A stretch of 64,000 bases of DNA from Lingula anatina (Eukaryota > Brachiopoda > Lingulata > Lingulida > Lingulidae), in the NCBI RefSeq assembly GCF_001039355.2, contig NW_019774214.1, positions 236,214 through 300,213 on the forward strand, written 5' to 3'. The notes under the pieces are model-generated. The model did not search any database, was not told where the DNA came from, and saw only the letters and a list, made by a program, of their open reading frames with translations. The position numbers and the translations under genes were made by a program. Of the stretch, positions 10,579 to 22,892 are shown in pieces (within the stretch, counting starts at the first letter, position 1; every line of letters begins with the position of its first letter).

Positions 10579-13500
10579 GTGAGTACAACCATTAAAATGT
10601 TGCTAAAAGGAAGGAAACCGTATTTTGGCACGAACCGTTTCAATTAACGAGTTGTCCTGGAGGCTTAAATTTTTTATTTTGCAAAAGCCGAATGTAATAT
10701 TTCTGAGTAAATGTATTTTATCAGACCGTTTAGTTCTGTGCTTGGTTTTAGCCGAGTTAACGGTTATATGCATTGTCTTTCATTTCTATGGGGGTTTGCA
10801 CTAATGGCGTATTACACATTACGTCCTTTATGAATACACGGATATTCACAGAAATATATCTCTCAAGCCTACCATAAGGAACAAACGCTTGATTCAAACT
10901 TTCTTTATATCTATTAAAGAGCTACTACAGCAGGGGTAACTAAAATATTGTGGTTATTCCAGTCCTTGGTCAGTTATGTCCAGAAGAATGGCTGGACAGT
11001 CCAGTCAGTGAGTACTGCTTCCAGTTCAGTAACTATAACACCCAGAAGCCATGGAGGGAGGCCAGGGAGTGGTGCCAGGCGAGGCTGGGAGATCTGGCCT
11101 GGTATGACAGCCAGGAGGAACGGGTAGGTACAGGGAATGGTGCCAGGCGAGACTGGGAGATCTGGCCTGGTATGACAGCCAGGAGGAACGGGTAGGTACA
11201 GGGAGTGGTGCCAGGCGAGACTGGGAGATCTGGCCTGGTATGACAGCCAGGAGGAACGGGTAGGTATTCAGTCAGATGTTTTGAACATCAATGAAGGTGT
11301 ATTTTTTTGGAAATTTAGTATCAGGTTAAATGTAATGAATATTGAATAACAGAAGATTTTTGATGCTGAGTGAAATAAGCAACCTCTTAATAGTGACTGT
11401 AATAACCAAGAGACATTACATTTTAAGGTTTTACTCAAAGCTCCACTGCTACCTGATTAACTGCAGCCTTCTTATTGATTCTAAAAATGTCAAACCACTT
11501 TTTTGTATGAGGATGCAGTATTTAGTATTCATTCCAACAGAAGCACTACATTATATATTGCTAGTTCTTTTCACTGTTAAAAGAAATTTAATATAACTAG
11601 TTGGCTGAAGAAAGCTAATAAAAATGCACTGATTTCAGCGTTTCCTGGTGTCTACGGCTGAGCGTATCACCCAGGTTGACCCCTATAGTCGCACGTGGTG
11701 GGTGGGACTGACCAGTGACGTCACTGGACTGGCTGACGTCACCGCTGGGGGTGGGTGGAAATGGGTCTCAGGGAAGAAGGCCGAGTCTGATCTTATGTAA
11801 GTTTTAACTTAAAAGTAGCAAATACTTGAATGAGTAAATGCATAAGTGATATAAAAATTCAGAATTGGGTAAATGTTATTGAAATGCATTTTCCCACATG
11901 GTAATATGTTTTCATAATTAACGAATTTGCTTTAATTTAAAGAGCACCTTGCTTGAAACGCATTTTTTCATTGGTTAAACAATGTACATATTAAACAGTT
12001 TGGCAGGTGGATGAATTTTGCATCAACTTTCTAATCGAACCAAGGTCACGTTTATATATGTTTTTCAGTGACTGGGGGAATCTTGAGCCGGCTGATAGCG
12101 GTGTTCAAAACTGCGCGACTTTATGGACCAAAAGGGCGTCGCCAAATATGGGAAAGATGAGTGCAAGCAGTTGCTCTGTCTCTCACCCCTACATATGTAA
12201 AAGACCAAAAGGTAAACATTATTCTATGTCAATATATGCCTTTTCAAAATGTCCTTATAAAGGAAAGCGTAGTTTTCATTTTATATCAGAATTTGTTCTA
12301 TTCCAAAAATGGCTCCTAATAGGGTTGACCTGCACAAAGGTCTTGTCAGTACAAGTTTTTTCTCCGCATTACGGTGGTGATAAATTCAGATGTTTCGTCA
12401 CATGTCACAATCTTGGGTGTCATTTCTTATCAGAGATGTTAACATTCCTTCGCCTTTCTTCCAGCTGTAGTCGATAACTGTCCAGCAAGCTGGCAACAGG
12501 TCGACGATTCTTGTTTCAAATTCTTTGACTCTGAAAAAGATTGGAAATCTGCAAGGTACGTTGAACGTTAGGTACATGCATGCGCAGAAATTCAGTGAAT
12601 TAAAAAAGGGTAAACTTGTATTTTGATCGTTGTGTTTTAATATTGATATTATATTGCATGATTTATTCAGGAATTTTATGGGGATATATTGATACATTTC
12701 AGTGGTTACTGTGGTTACTATGGAGCAGACCTGGCAACGGTCGATAGCGAGGCTCAGCAGCAGTATATGTACGACGTGTCGAAATATCATGACAAGTCTA
12801 TCTGGCTGGGGTATTCGTCATCTAATAACGGGGTCAGTTTCCCTCCCCCCCCTTCTCTCTCCCCCCCCCTCTCTCTCTCTCTACAGACCCTTCCTTTTAC
12901 AAAATAATCCTATTTATCATTTATCGATCGATTTTCGATTGTTGCAAAATTCTTGTCTTTTCAAAACTTATGTTTAAGGTTATTTCTTAATGCAAAAGAA
13001 TAAAATGACGCTTAAAACTAAAAAAGACACTTCCTTTATATTATCAGAATGGCACTGTCTGGAAGAAGAATAACATGACGGTATTATCTCCCAGCAAAGA
13101 CCAGATGTCCAGGACAGAGTTTTGGGCTGGCGGAGTGCGCCCAGATCCTCCCACGTAAGAATGCAACAACTTAAATTCTGATGTTGGGAACCTGAAATTC
13201 CAAACGCCTGTCCTCAACCCTTCTATTTTAAAATATCGGGCCATGCTCTCTTTGCTGTGATTATTGAGGCAATATTATTGAGTTGACCTCACTTGAAAAA
13301 TACTAGGGGGCGTAGAAAAAAGGTGAACCATTTCTAACATTTTGATATAATATTGTGTTACAGGATGTCAGGAAACGACATTTGTGTGGAGACGGTCCCT
13401 ACTGCCGAGGAGTCAAGAAAATCTTGGGTTGCCAACGAATGTACAAAACGACGATCGTTTATGTGCAGTAAAAAGGAAGGTGAGTTAATTTAAACAATTG

Positions 13501-16500
13501 AAATACACTGCAGAGTCAGGAAAGAATCTCAATATAGATGCCAGTTTCTCAGAAATTTCACCACTAGCATGCCTAATAAGATGTGATCAATACACTATAT
13601 ACAAAACACCGATGTTGATCAGCTCATTATCTGCTTGTGATAACAATACTTAAAGGTTGCTTAATATCAGTGATCAAATTTCGATAATTATCTTCGGCAG
13701 GTACTTGTGCCACTGGTTGGCAGTCTCATAACGGCACGTGTTACCAGTTCAACGTTAACGTCAAACTGTCCTGGTATGACGCCAAGGACTACTGCAAGAG
13801 CCAAGGAGGAGACATGGTCACAGTGGAAAGGTAACAGCAACCGAAACCATTACAGTTATATTAACCCAGTGTTTTTAATTCTATAGCATTACCGTGATTG
13901 TAGGATAGGCGGTATATTGTTTCTTTGCCTAATCATAGCAAAAATACAGGGGCGGATCCAAGATTATTCGAAGGGGGGAGGGGGGGGGGTCTGTGGATGC
14001 GAAGCCGACCCTTCCCCCCTTTAGCGTGGGGTTCGGGGCCGCTTAAGGGCTCCGAAAAAATGGTATTTTAGAGGGCGAACGGTGCCATTAAGTACGGTTT
14101 AGAACTATGGCTCAGCTAGTCAAAATTATAATTTCAAGTGGGGACCATTGGTGTGATTCTTACTATTATCTGAAATAGATATATTTATTCTTTGCGATTT
14201 TGGATTGGACCTGAAGGTTTTTCTCCAGTTTTGGACCCCTGGGATTTTTTTTAACCATGTGACAGATCGACTTACCAAATTTGTGAAATCATTAGCTTTT
14301 TATAGTTATATGTATTAAATGACAGTTTCTTTCATCACATTTTGCAGAAGATCTACTCAGGATTTCATTATGTCAGAGACGAACATGATTGGTATTTCTG
14401 ATGGTTTAAACATATGGTTAGGGGGCTCTGGTAAGCCTTTCAAGATGATATTGTGTCTTTTCTTTGCATGAAATGATGTGACATCACAGAATGATTGTCA
14501 GGAGAAAAATGCCTCTGAAAATTGGCACTTCATTGGTTATTTTTTATAAGTTTATTAAGAAATATATAAAATTAATATCAAGCGCATTCCTTAATATATA
14601 TATCACATATACAAGAAGAGGATTCAATTCATTAACTCAACGTTTGCCTTTTGATGTAATTCCCTTAAACAAGTCACTATGGGTATGGCATATCACAATT
14701 AAGCAACTACAAAACACTTTTGCTGTTCTTCTTCAGATATTGGTTTCAACCCCAAGGTACTGCGTTGGGGTAACGAAGCCGCCATAGGTGCCACAGGTAC
14801 ATTCTCCAACTGGGTTCCCGGTCAACCTGTCACCAGCAGTAAGCCTCTATGTGTGCAAATGCTGGCAGGTATATGTTTATATATCTCATCGTGTTTTATA
14901 GATTTATGATATAAGCATGATTGCATTTACGACCGAAAAAAAAACATGCTGTGAAAAATCAATATTTAAAAAAAGAAAGAAACGTGAATGACTTTATCAT
15001 TATCCAATGTAGTGATCTTTTTCAGAATGTTTTAGCTTTAACATCCGTTTTGCCTGATTAAAGCACCTTTTTAGGATAGTTAAAAGTTACAAGCCGTAGT
15101 AGCCATTGGTCCAGATAGGTATCTGTCACTCACATTGAGAAACAAAGCAGTAAGTTCACCCACCTATCACTCACATGTTGGTCGTCTCTGGAACCATACA
15201 ATGAGGTGGTAATATAGATTCAGACACAAGAGGTGTGGTCAAGAGATTTCCCATTTCCCAATTTTAATTTCAGCTGATGGCAAGTGGGTGGCCAGTGATA
15301 CCTGTCTCCAGGAGCTGCCGTTTATCTGCCAGATATCTGACAAGAACGTCGTTTATCCACCGACTGTCCTTCCAGGTGTGTATATCGTTAATCTTTAAAA
15401 CTTTGTAGTTTTATAGTCGCTGTCATTAAGATATTTTATTACTTTATTATTATTATTTTGCACAGAAAGTCGACTGGTAAAGAATGAAAACATTCAGAAT
15501 TTATCATTTAAGTACTGATGTCACTGTCGCACTTTTCTCGTATTAGCGAAAGGTAGCTGTGACCCAGGCTGGGTAGCATATGGCTTCTCCTGCTACTATT
15601 TTGACAACGGCGCCTCTGTCACATGGCTGCAGGCCAACCAGAGATGTCAGGATTTCGGAGCACATATGGTGGAAGTGAAAAGCGCTAGAGAAATGTCCTT
15701 CATCGACAGTATGGTTTTAGTCTATTTAAGTTTAACTGATGATGGATATAATGACGCTGTTTTGGTGATCAGATATTAGTCTTAAGCGAAGAGCAAATTT
15801 ATACCCATTAAGATATTTAACAGCAGCAAGACATCAGAGCCTGTAATTTAGAGTTAAAAAAATCGCATTTTAGTTGTGATTTTAATTTTGTATTTAAAAA
15901 GAGTGATATAACTGCTTTGCAGAGAAAATGGTAGCCGCGTCGTGGCTTGGATTTACCGACAGACGACGTGAAGGCCATTGGGTTTGGGAATACCAGAAAC
16001 AGGTTCGCTAGATCATGTGATATCGAGCCGTGTACTGCACCTGAGATTTGATTTGAAATAAATGGTCTTTACTTAGACAAATAGTTCAAATCATTTAAAG
16101 TCCATGCTCACATACAGTTAAAACCCAGTTATTCAGATTATCCTACTTTCATTCAGACCCCGTATGCGAACTGGGCCCCCAAAAGGCCAGATGACTTCCA
16201 TGACGGCCTCAGCGAACACTGCGCTATCATCCTGGCGGGAGATCCACAGGGACTCTGGGACGACGTACCCTGTGACCAACTGAATGCTTACATTTGTGAA
16301 AAGGTCATAGGTACGTGTATAAGCAGGCATCATAATTTTCATTGTATGCGGCTTTAAAAGCTCTATGCATAATTTTGAATTTACTTTAGATGTTGAGGAT
16401 TGGATCCATTCTAGCTGAGTTGTCTTCCAAGACCATTCGCATTAATGGCTTCACATCTGACATATTTCTTGATGTTCTATTACAACAGGACATTTATAAT

Positions 16501-19500
16501 TTGAACTTGATTCACAGAATCATTGAAAAAATAATATTATAGAATTTTGATGCTGGTGATTTATCCTAATGCAAGTCTTCACAAATCCTCCTTTACAATA
16601 CAATCACGAACTCTTTGTCTACTATTGTCAATTCTAGGCCCATCCACCACATCGGGGCCAGCCACTTCAGAAAGTAAGTGAATTATTTGTTGCACATTAA
16701 TTTTGGGTTACTTCACTGCAGTATGGTACTGTGCAAAGCACCGTAGCGATTCTATGAAATTTTGATGAGATCCAAATACATTGCGACAATTTCTGACAAG
16801 ATACTTTGAGAACCATTTGGAAAAATAAGTACTTATATTAGTATTTCGCTGTCGTTTATTATCGTTTTTTTCTAAGTACATGTAGTTTGCTACTGTCATT
16901 ACAGCTGCTGTATCGGTAAAATGTGGACTGTTCTGGGAAGACAACCCTCTAAGTGATCACTGTTATCAGTTCAACACAGACACGTTGTCGTGGACAGAGG
17001 CCCAGCTACAGTGTCAACACAATGGCGGAGACCTGGCCAGTATCACTAGTTTAGAGGAGCAATTGTATATCTCAGGTGGGGAAGTTAAAACGCTGTGCCA
17101 GGTTCAAGGATTGATTTTTCACTTGACATTCACAGATATATCTCTGTCTAATCTTGTGCACTTTTTTCTATTGTGGAAATTTTCGTAAGGGATTAATATC
17201 ATCACCCAGCTTGAATATAGTGTAGAGTGGGAAGTGTAGGTTTCTGTATCTTATGGCTGTTAGCTTATGTGGCCAGATTACTTAGGGACATCTGGACTAT
17301 GCTTACGTAATATTGTAAATTGCATTCACATGTCATTTTTGTCAATATGCTGAATTAAAAAATGTCAACATTAATTGCATGTTAAGCAGATATCGTAAAG
17401 GTTTTTAAGAACTAATTTCTATATAGTGAGTATATTTTTGTTCTATTTGAACAGCTCGGATTCAAACCATCCCAAACATGAGGTTTTTCTGGCTTGGCGG
17501 TAGTATCATTTCACTCAATACCGGGTGGGCCTGGAATGATGGAGCACCATTTTCTTTCCTAAACTGGGTCACAGGTGAAGGGAAAACCATGAAGTATTGT
17601 TAATGTCATGTCGTCTTAATCTAAACACAAGTTCAAAATACATCTTTTTTATGACTGGCATCTTCATCTACTAGATATCATTTTATCTCTCCATTTTTGT
17701 GGATAAGTCACTGTAAGACTTTACATAATAATGAAACAATTTTACACCAGTAAAGTTATGTTTTGTGTTACAGTACTATTAATATTCTAAACTCGCATTC
17801 GGAAATTTAATTCTACAAAATCTTTGTCAATACATGCACCTCCAGGTTCATCAGGTTCTGGTTTGGGTTCCTCTTGTATGGAAATGGACGCCTCTACCGG
17901 GGTTTGGAGAGACGACCAGTGCCAGAGCAGAAGAGGTTATGTCTGCAAAAAGCAGGGTAAAAGATTTAACTGACAATTGACATACCTGTTTATCGTTAAG
18001 AATGAATAAACAGCTTTATTCAAATGAAATGTCTGTGTGCTCAAAAGCAGTTACAATTTGCTACATAAAAATGACCAGGTTTGGTACCGGTATTTGTTAC
18101 TAACTTGGTTGATACCCTCTTTGAAAGTGACAATGGTTTGGTAACCTGACGGCATTGAATTTTCCTTAAAGGGTATCTCTAAAAGACCATATTTGGCAGG
18201 GGTTTCTACAATGTGTTCATTCATGCTAGCAATATTTCAATACAACACAAGATCAAAACATTCCATCGTCATGTATGTTGAATAGTTTCGTTTTATGTCT
18301 TAAAAGACATGAATAATCTTGTTTTCAATAAACCGTTTGATGTCCACACTTTCAAAGAGTTCCCACCGTAGATTCTGTTCTGAAAATCCACATATATTTT
18401 AATATATTAAAATATTTAAATACTGATTTCGAAACACCGAAGAGCGTTTTACCATTGGTGTTCCCCCTTTCAGGTAATATCTCAAGCACCACTCCACCTT
18501 CAACGTCGGTGACAACTAGTTCTCCAGGTAATGACGTATATTAAAGTACATTATTTGTTTGATAGGAAAAATGTTAGGGTAAGCAAAACCACAGGATTGC
18601 TAATGAGTATATGTATTTACAATATGAAATTTTATCATGATTATATATATGTCTATTTCTGATTGTATTAGGCAAATTTTCAATTAGGCAAACTTGATTT
18701 CTCTACGGTTGGATTGATAAAGAGCGATGAGTGATTTAATACTAATGGTGTATTAATTCATACTAACATTTTTACTTTCAAAGGGTATCCTTCGTGTCAG
18801 GAAGACTGGGCGCTGTACAGGGACCACTGCTACAGAGTGTTTGAAGACAAGAACACGTGGTCACAGGCCAAGGGTTCCTGTCGACGCATGGGTGGAGATC
18901 TAGCGTCCATTTTGACTGCCAACGAGAATAGTTTTGTGACCAGTTTGGCAGGCGAAGAAGATGGTAAGCAAAGAAAATATCGATAACAATAGTAATATCT
19001 CATATATGTACACCGCGTTCGTAGGGCCTACATGTAGAACGAAACAGGAAGAAAGATAAGCCTCACTCATTTATGAAAGGTTTAAGATTACATTACATTT
19101 AGGAAGAAAGACATTCCTCTTTTCTGGTATTTACTGATGGGATATATAGGTGACAGCCAATTAAATATCTTGTAGTGGATCCCAGTGAATTCTGGACCGG
19201 ACTGAATGCTGGAAGGAATACAAACCAGTATGAATGGTCAGATGGTTCCTCAGTGACCGTTACGTACTGGGCGGCCAATGAACCTGACCTACATAGTAGA
19301 GAGCACTGTGTTAGTCTGTATACCTCAGATGACAAGGTAAGACTAAACATTATATGCGTATATCGTATATTTCATGAATATTTTTTTGTTTACCAAACTG
19401 TGCTTTAATAAAATCATTTTATTATATCCAAAACCTTGCCAAAATACTATGTACAACCACACCTAATGATGTATTACTGCTAATAATGTATTGTATTACA

Positions 19501-22500
19501 GAAACCTTTTTACTTTATATTATATACCCCAGAAAACAAGGTAATATTTCTAACATTAAACATTTATGCGTGGGTATGTTACCTGACTATGCTTGATAGT
19601 TCTTTATGGAATAACTTTGTTGTAATCAGAAACACCAGCGTGGAAAAACGATAATTTTTTTCTTGTATTTGTAAGGTTGTTTTTTCTAATGTTACATTTA
19701 ATTTGGTGGATATCTGACAAAAAATAAATAAATAAATAAATGAATAATTAGATAAATAAATAAATAAAAAAAAAAACGTTTTTCAATGGATGTGTGTTTC
19801 TAGATAATTAAAGATTTTATTTACAGGTCGGTAAGTGGAATGGGAATGCTTGTGACCAGTGGCTTCCATATATATGCAAGAAACCAGCGGCTAAGATGGT
19901 GTCGCCACCTGTCGTGGGGTTTAAAGGTTGTCAGCAGGTGAAAAGATTTTTTAAATTCAAATTTACAAATGCAACTAATGATAATAATAGAAAGATATTA
20001 GAGTAGCAAGTTTCCATGCATTGGTGTGAATCCATCAGTAGAAATTTGATCAGAGATGTTTGTTCTCCTTAACAAGTTCAAATAAACAGTTTTTTAATTG
20101 GAAATTGTAGACAAATGCATAGGAAGGTTTCTCACGTTTTTGTTATTACAGGACGTGCGTGCTGCATATAAAGGTTCCTGTTATACCTTATCAAATACTG
20201 GTACAACGTGGTCAGATGCTAATAGACTGTGCAACAGTTCCGGTGGTAACCTGATTGCTATAAACGACCAGTAAGTTGGCCTACTGGGGGCTTCGTATAT
20301 TGTGCTCCTGGGATCTTTTAGATTCTTGTAATTCGTGTTCTGTTGATTAAAATCATATAAGACCGAAGGAAGTACATATTATAACCGAACTGAAACAAAA
20401 TATCGACCTAAAATCATATTCAAATAAATGTTGATACTCCACAAACACTCACTGGCCGTTTTGTTTTAGCCTGGAGTCGGCGTACATATCAGCATATATA
20501 GGGTCTACCATCACTGACGCTGAATACTGGATTGGCTTAAGTAACGATGAGAACGGGGTCTATACATGGTCAACTGGTGACAGCGTTTCGGTCACTAACT
20601 GGGGCAGTGGACATACAGGTGCGGTCATTTTATACAAAAAGTAATCTGCAGTGTGGCTAACCTTGTGTCTACAAATCAAACTGGACCTACGTTCTTTTAT
20701 TTGTGCGAAGTATAACTGTATACACTTAACATGTTTGGCCCTCTTTAAAAAGTTCATTATTAACATTTATTATTTCCACTGCCAATCTCTTATATATTAA
20801 AGAATAAATAAAGCGATTAAATTTGCAGAATTACTCCTTCTAAGCAATGACACTGTTAAGAAACTTTGTACCTACTGTGGAACAATCTGCTCCCGTATAT
20901 TCATGGGTTCCAATGTTTTTTTTTTATCTAGGTAATGAAAAACACGTGTGTGTGACGATGACACAGACCGGCACTTCTACAGGACAGTGGTATGATAGGC
21001 CGTGTTCTCAACATCTGGGGTATGTCTGTGAATACCCCAGGGGAGACTATAAGACCACGCCCACTCCTCAGACTACTATATCTAACACTTGCCCCACTGA
21101 ATACCCGTGGACTGAATACGGCGGTTATTGTTACAAGGTGAGCACACTCGCCTATAGCTCTCCGCATGTTAAGAAAGTTCCGGTTTTTGTACGTCTGGCA
21201 CTGTACAGAGATGCCGAATTTTTTTTATATCTCAGTTTTCGTATGTACATAAGCGGCCTTTCTGTATGGTCTATTCACTGACATAATATCTACAACATAC
21301 TTTCTGTTAATAGCGGTCTTTTCAGCGACTTACACGCTCCGTGTTTCAGAAACAATTTTAGAAATCCAAATGAAACATATTTTCTTCCTTCAGAGGGTAT
21401 ATCTCTCCCACAAATATGCTCGCACGTGGTCCGAAGCTGTCCAGTACTGTCGAAATCTCGGTGGTGACCTTGCCAGTTTCCACAGCGAAGCTCAGCTGAT
21501 GGCTGTAATAGGAAGATTTGAATACAGGTAAAAAAGCGATAACAAACCACTATTTGCCGACAAAAATGGCTAATAGAAATAAACATTTATTATAGTTTCC
21601 ATATCTCCCGGTTTTCGACACACCAAATGACGAACTAACAGCTTTTATAGGCAAGATTTCATTTTCGCGCGGTCTCGGGAGTTTCTCAGTACAGCTGTCT
21701 ATACAAGTCGTTATAACATATACATAGTGAAGATTATTAAAAAAAAAGATTTAAAGGTGTGAACCAGCTTTTATGAGCAAAATATTGTTGTCACAGGGAC
21801 TGCATGGTTTTTGATTGTAGACTAAAAACATCGCATTTTCATGTGAATGCATGTGTAAATAATTAAGTCTAGATAGCCTCATTCGGTCTTGTCAGCTTGA
21901 ATATATATATACTGGTTGTTATGTAGCTTGATTTAGGATAGATTGCTTTAGTGTAATTTAACCCATTCGGAGCAAAAAAGTGGTGAAAAACTAATGGTTT
22001 GGTTGAGACAAAAAAAAAAAAAATAATAATAATGATAAATAAATATATAATAGGTATGTAATTGGTATGTAGCTTTTTATAAATCTTTTTATTGTAAGGA
22101 GTCAATTCTTCTGGATCGGCCTGTCCAAGCCCAGCCCGGACAGCGGCTATGTTTGGACTGACCAGTCTGCCCTGGACTTCACTCCCTGGTCCACTGGACA
22201 GCCGGATGACCACAATGGTCAGGAGAAATGTGTCCAACTGGACAAGAAAGACGGCAAGTGGTCTGACGTCAACTGTTACGTTAGAGGAAACGTCATATGC
22301 CAGTTTAAGAAAGGTAATGTCTGTAATTTAATAGACACTACTGTGGTTGTAATCTTTTTACCTGATATAAAATAAATAAATAAATAAATAAATAAATAGG
22401 CGAATGAGTGAATTAAAAACAAATCGAATTAGAAAACATTTGGCGTGGTGGTAAGATAATGATCTTTATCTTGCAAATACATTAGCAAATACGTACAGCA

Positions 22501-22850
22501 AATACATTTGAAAGAATCTTAATATTCAGTGATCCCCATGTATAAAGTGATATATTCTAACAATGGAGTTGTTTCTTTTTTCTGTTTTAGGAGAACCGAT
22601 ATATACCACAGGTACAACAATTGTACCAACACCTGGTAAGTTGACTTACTGTGTTATGTTTGCATGATATAAAATTTGGCCAAAAACTTAATACCGTGAA
22701 GTACTTTACAGGTAGATATAAGGCATCATGGATCTTGTGATCATGCAACCGTATTATTAACTTATAGCAGATATATTCATGTTGTCATGCTTTAATCTCT
22801 TGTCCGATATTCGATTCATATCCACCTTGCATATATTAGTCGAACAATAA

Positions 22851-22892
<42 letters not shown>

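Larger units (their letters stand above)
8945..10837. repeat. Duplicated segment, copy B
   Basis: Copy of 6216-8305 starting mid-intron (TGCTAATAAAAGG) immediately after the N at 8942. It holds the orphan zinc-finger exon (9372-9581) and the signal exon (10521-10578) that directly precedes lectin domain 1. It lacks the interspersed repeat found in copy A. Removal of 8942-10851 would rejoin copy A's downstream sequence perfectly to the bases after 10851 through the shared 15-mer. Confidence 0.85.

Noticed and set aside
11342-11596. 84-residue plus frame in CTLD1 intron
   Set aside because: AT-rich, no domain, and lies between two exons that join in frame without it.
12398-12790. 130-residue minus-strand frame
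   Set aside because: Runs across two supported CTLD2 exons on the other strand and has no domain.
18105-18365. Possible inverted repeat around CTCTTTGAAAGTG / CACTTTCAAAGAG
   Set aside because: Only about 14 matching bases with divergent flanks; too weak to call an element.
21869-22237. 122-residue minus-strand frame
   Set aside because: Part AT-rich repeat and part complement of the CTLD8 exon; no domain.
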